Assembly: GCA_029204225.1 (NCBI GenBank)
Contig: CM055107.1
Location: 49,160,546-49,224,545, forward strand
Direction of reading: 5' to 3'
DNA length: 64,000 nucleotides
DNA from: Diphasiastrum complanatum
Taxonomy: Eukaryota > Streptophyta > Lycopodiopsida > Lycopodiales > Lycopodiaceae
Part shown: positions 1 to 11,741 of the stretch, in pieces
Layout of the letters: every line of letters begins with the position of its first letter
Position numbering within the stretch: position 1 is the stretch's first letter
Made by a program: the position numbers and the translations under genes
Notes under the pieces: generated by a model
The model's input: only the letters and a program-made list of their open reading frames with translations
The model's database searches: none
Told to the model about the DNA's origin: nothing

Positions 1-1248
1 CTTGTGTATGTCATAGATGTCGCAGCAGTGATTACAGCTTCATATTGAAAAATCTTTAATGCATATTGTTTTCTTCCATGTCTTCATAAAGAAAGATTAT
101 AGCATGTGCTAAAAGAACTCTTAGATAGTGTATTATTATGTCTCAGGAGAAAGTTAAATGCAGGATAGTTGTGATTTGAGGTGATGATAGTTTTAGACTC
201 TACCAGAATTGCTAGTTTGCTCAGAATGATTGCTTTTTGTCTAAATGCATGGAGAAAGCCTTTAAGGAATGTTGCTCGAGTGAATTTGATGAGTGAATTA
301 AGCAAGTCATCCTCGTGTCCTTGGAACAAAGGAGTGAGGCTAAGCTCACTCTAGTTGGAACACACTACATGAGTTAAGAACAAACCTATTGTCGGTCTTC
401 ATCTAGAACCACAATAGTCAAGATAACCCGTTGCAACACACGGTTCTTGACTATTCACTATCAGCCATCTACACACCAAGATGGTTTGGGAATTGCACGC
501 TACACTTGAACAGCTCCCATGACTATTTAGATGGAAGGGGTATACTTAACGAATACTTTGGGAAAGGGTCATATAATACAGCCATGATTCACTACCTAAT
601 GACAATAAGCATCGAGAATGTTTCATCCAAGCCCTCCCATAGGTCCTAATATTCCGGACACCGCTACACCTTATTTGTATATCACAGTCCTTATAGGCCT
701 AAAAATAATGTACCAACAACGGATTGTGTCCATCTTTAGTGCTACTAGATTAGTAGAGATCCTAGCAACTCCAGAGCCCTGCATATTACCACTGCTAGAT
801 TATGGTAGGACTAGGGATGTTTGTATTCTGATTCTCTTCTAGAAATGTTAGAAGCCCACACATGCATAGAGGTTTATGTGAATGATTATTGATTGAGGAG
901 TGTTAGTTATATTGAGAGCTTGACATGTAAGAGAAGCAGTCAACTATTATATGGCCTACACCTCAAACCCAAGGAGGTATTGCCCCGTAGTCAAAATAAT
1001 CGGATGGGCTTCACTAGAACCGATATCATTAGACACCACCATTGGAATTGTAAGGCATGGAAAACCTCTATTAGCTATAGAGGTATGGCTTGGTCAATAG
1101 AACATGTCAGAGATCCCCTAGTTAGCTTTGTGTTTGAGACGTGTACGACCATTCTTGTAACAGCACGACACTGAACACATAGTGGTGCTGTATCCTGTTA
1201 TGTGTTTTTGCCTTAGCTTTGATCCCCTGAGTGGGAAATGCCGTAACA
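1..1248 (+). mobile_element. Partial long LTR, copy 1 (Ty3/Gypsy-like family)
   Basis: This is the 3' portion of a long terminal repeat whose beginning lies outside the window. It matches 9735-11580 (copy 2) and 40197-42414 (copy 3) along its length. The right border is set at the CA at 1247-1248, because copy 2 diverges exactly after the same TAACA while copies 1 and 3 continue into a primer-binding-like site. By eye copy 1 is closer to copy 3 than to copy 2. Relative to the other copies it lacks roughly 0.6 kb around position 1058, which removes the LTR-borne ORFs seen at 10687-11318 and 41144-41775. Confidence 0.75.
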
Positions 1249-1252
1249 TTTT

Positions 1253-1700
1253 TGGTGCATCTACCAGGAGTGGCTTGATAAGGGACTATTGTTTCGAAAG
1301 TAGTTATCATACAAATGGAATGTCCTAAGAATTTGCTAAATTGAATGAGTACGTTGTTTAGACCGTCAGTCGCACATGTAACATTTTTGGTGCGTCTGTC
1401 GGGAGTGTTTTGATAAGGGAATATTGCTTGAAGCGTAGTGATACTATCAATGGTCTACAAATTTCATGTGTCTGTGAGTGCAAGTGTTGAGAATGATTCT
1501 ATTGTTTAGACCGTCAGACGCACACGTAACATTTTTGGTGCGTCTGTCGGGAGTGGCTTGATAAGGGAATATTGCTTGAAGGGTAGTCATACTATCAATG
1601 GTCTACAAATTTCATGTGTCAGAGATCGCAAGTGTTGCGAATGATTTTGTTGTTTAGACCATCAGACGCACACGTAACATTTTTGGTGCGTCTGCCAGGA
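1253..1700 (+). repeat. Tandem array with reiterated primer-binding-like motif
   Basis: Directly after the LTR end, the motif TTTTTGGTGC(G/A)TCT occurs four times, with GTGC at 1255, 1390, 1538 and 1686, giving a period of 148 bp for the last units. TGGTGCGTCTGTCGGGAG resembles the TGGCGCCGTCTGTGGG type of primer-binding site used by many plant Gypsy elements (family knowledge), so the first unit at 1253-1270 is the likely PBS. Each later unit is preceded by CCGTCAGACGCAC or a close variant, which pairs with GTGCGTCTGTCGG to form a hairpin. Copy 3 has the same array at 42419-42860. Confidence 0.7.
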
Positions 1701-2428
1701 GCTACTTGGAAGTGGTCATTGATTGCTTGAAAGAAGGTTGTTGTCTCTCTAAGAAATGAGATCATTATCTATTGTTGTGAGAAGTGATTTGGATTGTCTA
1801 GAAACACCATACTGCTTGAAGATAGACCATTTTGAGGAATTATCCATTGGGGAAGATCTTTTCTTCATTGTATCGATGAACTGAGATAGATTGAAAGATG
1901 CAAATCAATTACTCGTATTAGCTCTGAAATAGGCTCCAAGACTAGAAGAAAAACTTTGTGTTGTTAGGTGCTTATTGTCTTTCCACGAAACCAGTCGACA
2001 AGCCTAGGAGCCTCTGAGCGCGTTGTGTTAAAGCTGGAGTGCAACACCTCACTTCCAAGTTAGGAAATGTCCTCTGAGGGCTCTATTTGAGCTAGTAGAG
2101 AGACAATTGCCTTGAAGATAGATGGAAGTAACAATACCAATGGTACACAAATTTCATGTGTTAAGAATGATTTTGTTGTTTAAACCGTCAACTACACACC
2201 AAAAAGGAATTGTCCTATTGAGTTGATTGATTTCATTTCTGAGATACCCACACTATATCTTACTAATGAGATGAGAGAAGTTACCACGTCTTGTTGAGAT
2301 ACCATACACATACCCAATGCGCTGGCTACCTTCAGATCTCGGATGAAACCTAAACTTCACAAGATGGTACAATATGACATTTTCCATAAAACAACGAGTT
2401 AAGATCAGACCATGAGTCGCGTAAACAA
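1701..2428 (+). other. Retroelement leader, no gene seen
   Basis: This is the untranslated leader between the primer-binding array and gag. Positions up to about 1979 are shared with copy 3 (to 43140), where homology stops abruptly. A degenerate fragment of the 148-bp unit (ACCAATGGTACACAAATTTC) recurs near 2134-2153. I see no coding potential. Confidence 0.5.
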
Positions 2429-4108
2429 CCATAGTTGAGTATTATCTGGTAGACAAAATACTACGTGGGATCAGTCACCATAGGTTCACTACCGTGGAAG
2501 CACTTGGATGAAGAAATACGACCACCATCTTTGAGTATTTTACTGACTCCTAAGACGAAAGGACTTAGGAAGCCATGGCCTCACCCTGAGATAGTAGAGA
2601 CTAAACCCTATCTGAAGATGAGATAAATGATCCAGGAGATGAGAGAGAAGAAGGGGAATCGCCCGAGAAACATTTGTATATATTTTTAGATATTATTCCA
2701 GAAACCCCTCCATTGGCAGCCTCTGAGGTTAAACCTATAAGCATGGCAGGAAGACCGACTGAGCCGTTATTAATCCTTGTCACCATAGGAGAGTTACCAA
2801 AGCTCAAAGGAGCGACTCCTGAGTATCATGGAGCCCCATATGAAGATGATAAGTTTCACATTTTGGACTACATGTCTCATTAATCGAATCATCGATCCCC
2901 ATCACAAAATGTTGTTTTTCGCACTTACCTTGACTAGATCAGCAAGGAGATGGTGTTATAGCTTGCCTAGGAGATCTATTGAGACCACTGAAGAATTTAT
3001 TAGACTATTTCTAATTGAGTATGCTCCACGGCGCACCCCCGATGGTTTGTTGTTTACAATCAGCTCACTTCAACAAGGTGCAGGTGAAACATTTCATCAA
3101 TATCATCGTAGATTAACTGAATTAACACAGCAGGTAGATGCCATGGTGCAATTACCCCCCAGCTATTACTCACTTTCTTTCTGAGAGGCCTAAGAGATGA
3201 CATACAACTTGTAGTATGTCAGAGTAGCCCTCAGACTTTAATGGAAGTCGTAAGTAAAGCTCTTGTAGTGGAGGATGCACAGATTGCCATCACACATGCA
3301 TCAAACATATCTAGAGCTGTGAATAGCACAAACTTTGGAACGGATGTGTGGGAGCATAATACATTTGAAGGAAATCAAGTCCACAACAATCCCCAGCCAT
3401 TACAAGAGCGAAGACCTCTAGCAGCAATGCCAGAACCACAGCCACCACCCAGACTTTTAGAATTGATGCCACCTAATACTAGAAGGCAAGTTTTTGGCCC
3501 AGAAAAGGGATATGAGAGTACTGGATCTAATTTTGGTCTAGATGACATGAAAGAGATGCTCAAAGGATACACGGATGTCATGAATGAGAATATGTCAACA
3601 TTAGCTTCATATGTGAACCTTTTAAAGCGACAACAGAATTTGTTAGGCCAAAGGAAACCATTTGACCAACCACTAGGTATACTATGTCGATTCTGCCAAG
3701 GAAACCACTTGAATAGAAACTGTCCTAACACAATTTGTGCTATTTCCAAAAAATACTGGTCACCAGGAAGATATATGTTGGGCTCGCAGAGAAGCCTTAG
3801 TGGCGCCTAATCTAAGACTAGGACCTATGAATCATAGATCACAATATGAAAGAGTAGTTGACACCCCCAGATTAGTCAGCTTTCTACACAGACCATCTAT
3901 AATATGATCTCAAGACAAGGGAAAAGCTAAAATGGAGGATGAATGGCCTCCAGTGAATCTGATAGAGGTCGAGACAATGAGGTTTATAAAGACAAAAGAA
4001 GAAGTACTAGATGTGACCAGAAGTAAGACACTGATGGAACTTTGAAGAAGGTAGTTGAAACAAAGACAAGTGATGTGCCTGTCTTGCACAAGACGATAGA
4101 TCCCTCAA
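2429..4108 (+). pseudogene. gag: Ty3/Gypsy-like gag, tandem copy A
   Basis: This is a capsid/nucleocapsid polyprotein fragment broken by frameshifts. Pieces are 2674-2883, 2828-3184 and 3241-3810, in two frames. The segment 2850-3230 has the layout of the Retrotrans_gag domain (ALTLTRSARRW, then an EEF..LFL.EY helix, then ETFHQYHRRLTEL). A knuckle near 3685-3725 reads CRFCQGNHLNRNC, a CCHC box one residue shorter than the usual CX2CX4HX4C spacing. A second Cys pair follows (CAIS here, CAIC in copy B). The whole stretch is repeated immediately downstream (4109-5440). Gag would package element RNA, but this copy cannot make a full product. Classification rests on the gag pattern and the downstream retropepsin. 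Confidence 0.7.
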
Positions 4109-5440
4109 TAGTTGAGTATTATCCGATAGACAAAATAGTACGTGGGATCAGTCACCATAGGTTCACTACCGTAAAGTTTCACATTAATGAATTTTGGACT
4201 GCATGTCTCATTAATCGAATCATCCATCCCCACCACAAAATGATATTTTTCGCACTTACCTTGACTAGATCAGCGAGGAGATGGTATGATAGCTTGCCTA
4301 GGAGATCTATTGAGACCACGGAAGAATATCTTAGACTGTTTCTACTTGAGTATGCTCCACGTCGCACCCTCGATGGTTTGTTGTTTATAATCAGCTTACT
4401 TCAACAAGGTGAAGGTGAAACATTTCGTCAATATCATCATAGATTAATTGAATTAACATGGCAGGTAGATGCCATGGTGCAATTACCCCCCAACTATTAC
4501 TCACTTTCTTTCTGAGAGGCCTAAGAGATGACATACAACTTGTAGTATGTTAGAGTAGCCCTCAGACTTTAATGGCAGTCGTAAGTAAAGCTCTTGTAGT
4601 GGAGGATGCACAGATTGCCATCACACATGCATCAAACATATCTAGAGCTGTGAATAGCATAAACTTTAGAACGGATGTGTGGGAGCATAATACATTTAGA
4701 GGAAATCAAGTCCACAACAATCCCCAGCCATTACAAGAGCGAAGACCTCTAGCAGCAATGCCAGAACCACAGCCACCACCCAGACTTTTAGAATTGATGC
4801 CACCTAATACTAGAAGGCATGTTTCTGGCCCAGAAAAGGGATATGAGAGTACTGGATCTAATTTTGGTCTAGATGACATGAAAGAGATGCTCAAAGGATA
4901 CACGAATGTCATGAATGAGAATATGTGAACATTAGCTTCGAATGTGAACCTTTTAAAGCGACAACAGAATTTGTTAGGCCAAAGGAAACCATTTGACCAG
5001 CCACTAGGTATACTATGTCAATTCTGCCAAGGAAACCACTTGAATAGAAACTGTCCTAACATAGTTTGTGCTATTTGCAAAAAAGACTGGTCACCAGGAG
5101 GATAGATGTTGGGCTCGCAGAGAAGCCTTAGTGGCGCCTAATCTAAGACTAGGACCTGTGAATCATAGATCACAAGATGAAAGAGTAGTTGACACCCCCA
5201 GATTAGTCAGCTTTCTACACAGACCATCTATAATATGATCTCAAGACAAGGGAAAAGCTAAAATGGAGGATGAATGGCCTCCAGTGAATCTGATAGAGAT
5301 TGAGACAATGAGGTTTATAAAGACAAAAGAAGAAGTACTAGATGTGACCAGAAGTAATACACTGATGGATCTTTGAAGAAGGTAGTTGAGAAAAAGACAA
5401 GTGATGTGCTTGTCTTGCACAAGACGATAGATCCCTCAAT
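4109..5440 (+). pseudogene. gag: Ty3/Gypsy-like gag, tandem copy B
   Basis: This is a direct duplicate of 2429-4108, high in identity but lacking about 0.35 kb that corresponds to 2500-2850. It begins with GTTGAGTATTATCCGATAG just as copy A does, and each unit ends with GATAGATCCCTCAAT. The capsid-like ORF is 4042-4515 and the linker ORF 4572-4928 stops at a TGA where copy A reads through. The knuckle CQFCQGNHLNRNC and the following CAICKK are present after that stop. The internal deletion shows that copy B is not a simple recent duplicate, or that it was deleted after duplication. Confidence 0.7.
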
Positions 5441-6020
5441 GATACTAAATACACCCATAGTCAACATCGACAAACAGAGCCTGGAGAAGTGGAGAGGTTG
5501 GAAGCTAGAAAGCCACCTAAGATAGTTCGAAAGAAGGAAAAGGCTGAAATTGTACCACACAGAAATAGAAGCATAGTTAGATGGATTCGTGACATTGACC
5601 TTAGCCCTAGGATTGGAAACCTAGATATGAGTCGCACTTTGAATGAATTGAGATTAGAGATAGGCTTATGGCAGTTACTCCAACTTTCATCCACAGTCCG
5701 CCGGAAGGTGAAGCAGATGATGAAGCCGATAAATTTGGGAATGGGGAGGTCAAGTACTATCCTTGGTGGATAGACTTCAGGGAGAGAGAATATCCTCCAT
5801 CTAAGACAGCACAATACCCTCTCCATGAGAAGGGTCGCCTTGTTGTAGAGGATAAAAATTATGTGAGAAATTTCAACTAGTTTTGCTTTTTTGGTCATAT
5901 ATGTATATTTGGCAATTGAGGCCAATTTTCATGCTAGACTTAGAGTTTGACTTTTCAAAGTTATATTAGTCTAAAAGCATTTGAATATACACTTTTGGAA
6001 AACGTGGAAAAGTATAGTAC
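5441..6020 (+). pseudogene. Degenerate gag-pol linker
   Basis: Two short frames, 5489-5773 and 5668-5880, carry charged, proline-rich sequence (REREYPPSKTAQYPLHEKGR) ending at TAG 5878-5880. They lie between gag and the protease, where the gag-pol linker belongs. I recognise no domain. At least one frameshift separates the two parts, and about 140 bp of AT-rich noncoding sequence precedes the protease ORF. Confidence 0.4.
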
Positions 6021-6908
6021 ATGAGGTTTGGTAGATTGATAGGAAAAGTGGACAACAACATAGTAGACCGATATTGTCCCAAAGTTGATGTCACTATAGA
6101 TGGTTTAGTTATCCAAGAAGCTACGGTAGATGCAGGATTGGCGGTGAATATAGTAAGCCTAGAATTGGCAGACAGGCTTGGAATAGACCCGGAGCCCACT
6201 TCATTGACTGACTTGATGTTGGCCAACAACTCTGTTGTCAAACCTGAAGGAGAAATGAGATCTGTCCCTATTACAATTTTTGGAAAGATTGTGAATGTGG
6301 ACTTCTATGTCATGAGAATGCTGCCAGGCTATAAGAGCTATTCTCTCCTATTAGGGAGGCCTTGGTTACGATTAAGTGACTGCACAATAGACATTCCTGC
6401 AGGACTATTGATTTTTGGTAGAGGGAAGTGCCGAGTGGTAGTTGATGGATACCCCGAGACCCCTCAGTCAGAAAGAGCCCCTATACCCTTTTCTGAATGG
6501 GAAGAAGTGTCTAATGATGATTCAGGAACTGATACAGATGATGATGAACACAATCGAACTATACCTCATGACAAGGATAGTGAAAGCAGCTTGAACCATG
6601 CAGAGGTGCATGAAATAGTATGGATAGGCCTTGATGATTATCTCCCCATAGTCAAATCCATGAATCTAGACCCATCAAATTATGAGAGTAGGGAGGATGC
6701 TAGATATACTGCATCTGATGTCTTTGATCATGAACTGTTTGGTATACAAGAATTATTTAAAGAAAGCCAGGTGGTGCCAGTGAAAATATTCCATTGGGAT
6801 AATGAACTATCTGGATATGATTCATACTGTGAGAAAACTATAGAGGCAAGGTACCCTCCTAGCCCAACTAGGTTGTACTCCCAATCAACCAATCGAAATG
6901 ACAAATGA
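6021..6908 (+). CDS. Retropepsin-like aspartic protease ORF (295 aa)
   Basis: This is an uninterrupted 295-codon ORF. Residues 20-145 match the retropepsin fold of plant Gypsy elements: an active-site strand ATVDAGLAVNIVSLELADRL (D37-A38-G39) and the closing motif LLLGRPWLRLSDCTIDI near 109-125. Retropepsins cut the Gag-Pol polyprotein and normally carry D-T-G or D-S-G; here the middle residue is Ala, although the Asp remains. Residues about 160-190 are very acidic (DDSGTDTDDDE), and the C-terminal 100 residues match nothing I know. The ATG at 6021 is the first in frame. No reverse transcriptase follows, so the ORF is the last recognisable coding part of this element. It could be an orphaned PR-like domain rather than an active enzyme. 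Confidence 0.65.
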   Translation: MRFGRLIGKVDNNIVDRYCPKVDVTIDGLVIQEATVDAGLAVNIVSLELADRLGIDPEPTSLTDLMLANNSVVKPEGEMRSVPITIFGKIVNVDFYVMRMLPGYKSYSLLLGRPWLRLSDCTIDIPAGLLIFGRGKCRVVVDGYPETPQSERAPIPFSEWEEVSNDDSGTDTDDDEHNRTIPHDKDSESSLNHAEVHEIVWIGLDDYLPIVKSMNLDPSNYESREDARYTASDVFDHELFGIQELFKESQVVPVKIFHWDNELSGYDSYCEKTIEARYPPSPTRLYSQSTNRNDK

Positions 6909-8640
6909 GGCATTGCATCTCCTAGAGCAGAAATGATTGTAGACAACAATAGTGAATCGTATGAGGTAGGAGAAATGTTCAAGACTGCAGAATCAAAACC
7001 TGCATTACTACTCTCATAATCTAGATGAACATAAAAACCTTCATAGTCATGGTCATCAAGGAAATTCAAATACAGATCTGAATCTTTTACCTTCCTACCT
7101 TGAGTATGATCATTTTGATGATTTAGAAAAGAACATGGGAAGACAAACCAGTGCATATGATAGAATGGAACCAGATGACGAGTACACTGACAACAAGATC
7201 GATAATGGGTAGTAAATGATTATGAAACCATCCATTCTTACCCTTGGATTCCACCAAGGGGGTAAGAGACTGTAAATTTAATTTGAGTTCTATTTTTGTC
7301 TATCTATTCATAGTTTTGTTGATAGATTATTTTGCTATTTCATTCTATATATCGATTGAAAAAAAAAAGTTCAACGTATGGATGGTTTTCTTGTCTTTGT
7401 ATAATAGGTAAGTCAAGCGTTTAGATAATTTTCCTTATGAGAAAGGATACATCAACTACTCACCATTATATGAGCATCATATTAGACATGGTTTGATTGA
7501 TTCATTTCTTGCAAGTCTGAACAATGGCATTCATCTCTACCTGCATTATGCATGAACTTAGGAACAGACTTGATGGGCATTACCCTTGCATTGTTACCAG
7601 GGCATAACTGTTTGAATAGGAACATGAGGAGAGATATGAAAAACTTAGAGAAGTAAATGATATAAGTGAGTAGGAGATTGTTGTGTATATATGTGTATGA
7701 AAAAATTTGTATTTGAAAAAAAAATAAATTGGAAAAAAAAAAGGAAAAAAAAAAAAGAGAGAAAGAGGGCATATCCTCTATGTTGTCTAAAAAGGAGCAT
7801 GATTTAGGAGTTTGAGATTGAAAAAAAAAAAGATGAAAATGATGGTTGGGAAAAAATATGTATATTGTGAGCATGATATATGTATATATATCTGATTCAG
7901 TCTTTCTAAAAAAGAAAAGAAAGAAAAGTTAGCATCGGAGAAGTTTCATTGATTAAATCAATCATGAGTCTCTGAAGTGACTGAGAGAAATAAATTCTTG
8001 AGAAAAAGTGAGACAATAGACCTATTGCATCCACTTGAGGTTTGAGTACAGATCTAGACATGTTCTGATATAAAATGCATCCATCGATTGTCATTTTGTA
8101 GAAAGAAATTGCATTCTCATATCCCCAAAGTGCATGGATATGAGATGGGCATATAGTGAAATTTGATGGGAGTGGGAGCATAAGCCGATCTAGGTGCACG
8201 GGATGGGTATGATGCAGGTACTACCATGATCTGTTGTTGCGTGATTCAATGGCTTAATCGATGGCCCTGGATACTGCTGAAAACTAGACTCCATGCCCAA
8301 TGGATGAAGCGGGTACAACTAGTTCCATTAACTTCCCCTCGAGCAGTTAGCATTACACATTATTGTGTACTGAGCCTGTCTACAACAGTTGAAGAGAAGT
8401 TTTGCCACAAACATCAGTTCGATTGGGTCCGTTATGTGGGGACCACATCCCTAGTAGATGTTGCCAAAATGTTAGCCGATTTTTTGACATGCTAAATCGG
8501 GCTAAACTAGAGAAGAAATGACTTAGTGTGATCGGCAAAGAATTTGGGTCGTATAGCCATAGCCGAAGGGGTCCCAGTCCACCCAAAATGGACTACCGAG
8601 AGGCTTGATAAGTAAATCAGCCTTAGGAATGGCTGTGTAA
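6909..8640 (+). other. Noncoding remainder of the element, A-rich tracts
   Basis: No RT, RNase H or integrase motif is visible on either strand where pol should continue. 7720-7830 contains several A-runs of 8-12. The minus-strand frame across it is low-complexity and not a gene. Around 8250-8500 there are short frames of no recognisable type. This stretch probably represents the deleted or replaced pol region and the 3' untranslated part of the element. Confidence 0.4.
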
Positions 8641-8874
8641 TTTATGTTTTGATCCATGATCTTACCAAATTTTTGGTGGATTGCCAATGTAACCGAATTT
8701 TATATTAATATAATATGATGTTTGCGACTTTTTTTTCAGGTTCTCCTTTCATCCAGCCTATGTGGAAATTAGAGACTGGCCATTATTTTCGAGCACCTGG
8801 ATATTTCGAAAATGTCAAGAATTTTCGACAAAGACCAACATTCTTCTCCAACCGATCTTTTTGGACCAAAAACG

Positions 8875-11580
8875 TCAATTAAAAGCCGAATGAGAAACAC
8901 CATCACCAGAAAATTGGGCACTAGAAGTATCAAATATCACACTAGGACAATGGACCACGGGACCAAAATGGGCAAAACGTGAGCTGATCTGTCAAAATCA
9001 GTCGCAGAGCCAACACATATCAAAGATGGAGAGTGTGGTAGATTTCAATGTGTTCATGGAGAGATATGTAGCTGAAAGCATCTCATTTACTCTGAGTAAC
9101 GTCAGTACTGTTAAATATCCTGTTTCCGAGAGTATTGATCACCCAAGTACGTAAGAGCTTCAGTGGAATGGTACTTTGATTATGAGAACGATGGATTAAT
9201 GGTTAAGTCTACTCCTGCTCAAAAGCTGATATGGGCAGAGGCTCAGAGCTCCAAATTTTGATTGACCAGCATTGTTGCATTGACTACTTTGATTAAGATT
9301 TGTGGAGGCTCCATACTGAGATTGATGCAGATCATGATCACTGACGGACGAGATAGGGAGATAGATCCTAGCTGACAACGTGAGCATCTCTGAACGTGCA
9401 TTGACTCACAGAAGTATCATCATGTTGCTCTCTATCCTCAACGAAAGATTTGAGGCATTCCATCACTACTGCTGCAGCTGAGAACTATCGTCATTGACCC
9501 TCCTCATAGTGCGAATACCACTCAGTTTTCAGTCGAGTTTCAGTTTATGGTGCGATCATTTGAAGAGACCATCGTTTCAGTACCTACATGAGCATGATTG
9601 AGTTAAGCAGCACCTATCGGGCCTAAGCAGACATCACTACTTTGATGTGTAACTTGACAAGAGAACGTCACATGTAAGTTTTCTCATTTTGTTCTCACAC
9701 TCCGCTACCTGTGTACTCAATCTTTGATAGATGATGCAATTGTGTATGTCATAGATGTCGCAGCAGCGATTACAGCTTCATATTGAAAAATCTTTAATGC
9801 ATATTGTTTTCTTCCATGTCTTCATAAAGAAAGACTATAGCATGCTAAAAGAACTCGTAGATAGTGTATTGTTATGTCTCAGGAGAAAGTTAAATGCAGG
9901 ATAGTTGTGATTTGAGGTGATGATAGTTTTAGACTCTAGCAAGATTGCTAGTTTGTTCAGAATGATTGCTTTTTGTTTAAATGCATGGAGAAAGCCTTTA
10001 AGAAATGTTGCTTGAGTGAATGTGATGAATGAATTAAGCAAGTCATCCTCGTCTCCTTGGAACAAAGGAGTGAGGTTAAGCTCACTCTGGTTGGAACACA
10101 CTACATGAGTTAAGAACAAACCTATTGCCGGTTTTCATCTAGAACCACAATAGTCAAGATAACTCGTTGGAACACACGGTTCTTGACTATTCACTGTTAG
10201 CCATCTACAAACCAAGATGGTTGGGAAATTGCATGCTACACCTGAACAGCTCCCCCGACTATTTAGATGGAAGGGGTGTAGTTAATGAATACTTTGGGAA
10301 AGGGTCATATAATACAGCCATGATTCACTACCTAATGACAATAAGCATCGAGAATGTTTCGTCCAAGCCCTCCCATAGGTCCTAATATTCCAGACACTGC
10401 TACAACTTATTTGTATATCACAGTCCTTACAGGCCTGAAAATAATGCACCAACAACGGATTGTGTCAACCTTTGGTGCTGCTAGATTAGTAGAGATCCTA
10501 GCAACTCTAGAGCCCTGCATATTACCACTGCTAGATTATGGTAGGACTAGGGATGTCTATATTGTGATCCTCTTCTAGAAATGTTAGAAGCCCACACATG
10601 CATAGAGGATTATGTGAATGATTATTGATTGAGGAGTGTTAGTTGTATTGAGAGATTGACATGTCAGAGAAGCAGTCAACTAGTATATGGCCTACACCTC
10701 AAACCCAAGGAGGTATTGCCCCGTAGTCAGAATAATTGGATGGGCTTCAATAGAACTGATATCATTAGACACCACCATTGGAATTGTAAGGGCTGGGAAT
10801 TTAGCCATTGAAGTTGATAATGAGGTATTTAGAGTCAAAACATCCATGTACATTAGAATGAACGACTCATGGGTCATGGTAGCAACACGCTCCATAGAAC
10901 TTCAAAGTGCTACTAGGACGAGATCTGGGCTTAGATTTTTATGACTGGGTTAGGACTACGAGAGCTACCTCTACCAGGTGACTTCTGCCAATTGAGTAGG
11001 AATGGAAAGGTTTATCATTATTTCTATTCCAGGGATTTCCATAGACATCTCCTAGTTGGAGATACACTGTTCAGAGTTAGACATAATGCAAACCGTAGTT
11101 CCCTTGTAGTGTATGAGTCGAGTGAAGATTCTACGTGGAAAGAGGTAGGAGGATCCTTTACCCAATATATTGAATTGCATCTAGGGCTTCCCGATCCATT
11201 GCCAGAGTATGTGTTAGAGAACTTAAATGATATCATCAAGGATTTTGGAACAGATTCTCAAGAAGAATACGAGAAGGAGGTAGCTCTGGAACTTCGCAAG
11301 CGAGCAATATATCATTAGTGCAAGTCATGAGTTTCAAGAAGACTGAGGAAGTGAGTATAACCCTTTATAGGCTATGTCTCTAGAGGCCTGGAAAACCTCT
11401 ATTAGCTATTGAGGTACGACTTGGTCGATAGAACATGTCAGGGATCCCCTAGTTAGCTTTGTATTTGAGACGTGTACGACCATTCTCATAATAGCATGAC
11501 ACTGGACACATAGTGGTGCTATATCCTGTTATGTTGTTTTCCCCTTAGCTTTGATCCCCTGAGTGGGAAATGTCATAACA
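8875..11580 (+). mobile_element. Long LTR, copy 2 (likely 3' or solo LTR)
   Basis: Homology to copy 3 starts at about 8875 (AAAAGCCGAATGAG, also at 38223) and continues with indels to 11580. It stops exactly at TAACA, where copies 1 and 3 enter the primer-binding-like array. That marks 11580 as the LTR 3' border. Compared with copy 3 it lacks the MITE (empty site at 11341), a roughly 0.6-kb block corresponding to 39529-40115, and another block corresponding to 38320-38915. The LTR 5' border is not resolved. It could be the 3' LTR of the gag-PR element starting at position 1, but copy 1 is more similar to copy 3, so the pairing is uncertain. Confidence 0.65.
10687..11318 (+). CDS. LTR-borne overlapping ORFs, copy 2
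   Basis: Two ORFs overlap by ATGA: 10687-10944 (85 aa) and 10941-11318 (125 aa). Both are open at the same place in copy 3 (41144-41401 and 41398-41775), again joined by ATGA. The second product is Leu/Glu rich at its C-terminus (LPEYVLENLNDIIKD, then ALELRKRA). I do not recognise either. Copies 2 and 3 differ at about 20 residues of the 125, and most of the changes are amino-acid changing, so there is no sign of purifying selection between them. They may be relics of a captured gene or chance survival of open frames. Confidence 0.35.
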
Positions 11581-11741
11581 CACTCTAATCTCAGTGCCTC
11601 TTCTCGCCATTCCCGAAAAAAGATAGATCGTAGAAGGATTCGCCTCAGCGGTGGGCCCTATTGTGGCGATGATATTGATGATGTCGTGTCTGGCCTCGAG
11701 TCCAGCACATCCCTCTACCAGGCCTCGTCGTAGGGATTTGA

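Noticed and set aside
3375-3749. 124-codon minus-strand frame
   Set aside because: Antisense shadow of gag copy A; the plus strand carries the knuckle and linker.
5461-5925. 154-codon minus-strand frame
   Set aside because: Antisense to the gag-pol linker of the Gypsy-like element, with no recognisable domain.
7482-7874. 130-codon Phe/Ser-rich minus-strand frame
   Set aside because: Produced by A-runs on the plus strand; low complexity and no start context.
8226-8495. 89-codon frame with several Trp and Cys
   Set aside because: No recognised motif and no matching frame in related copies; treated as chance.
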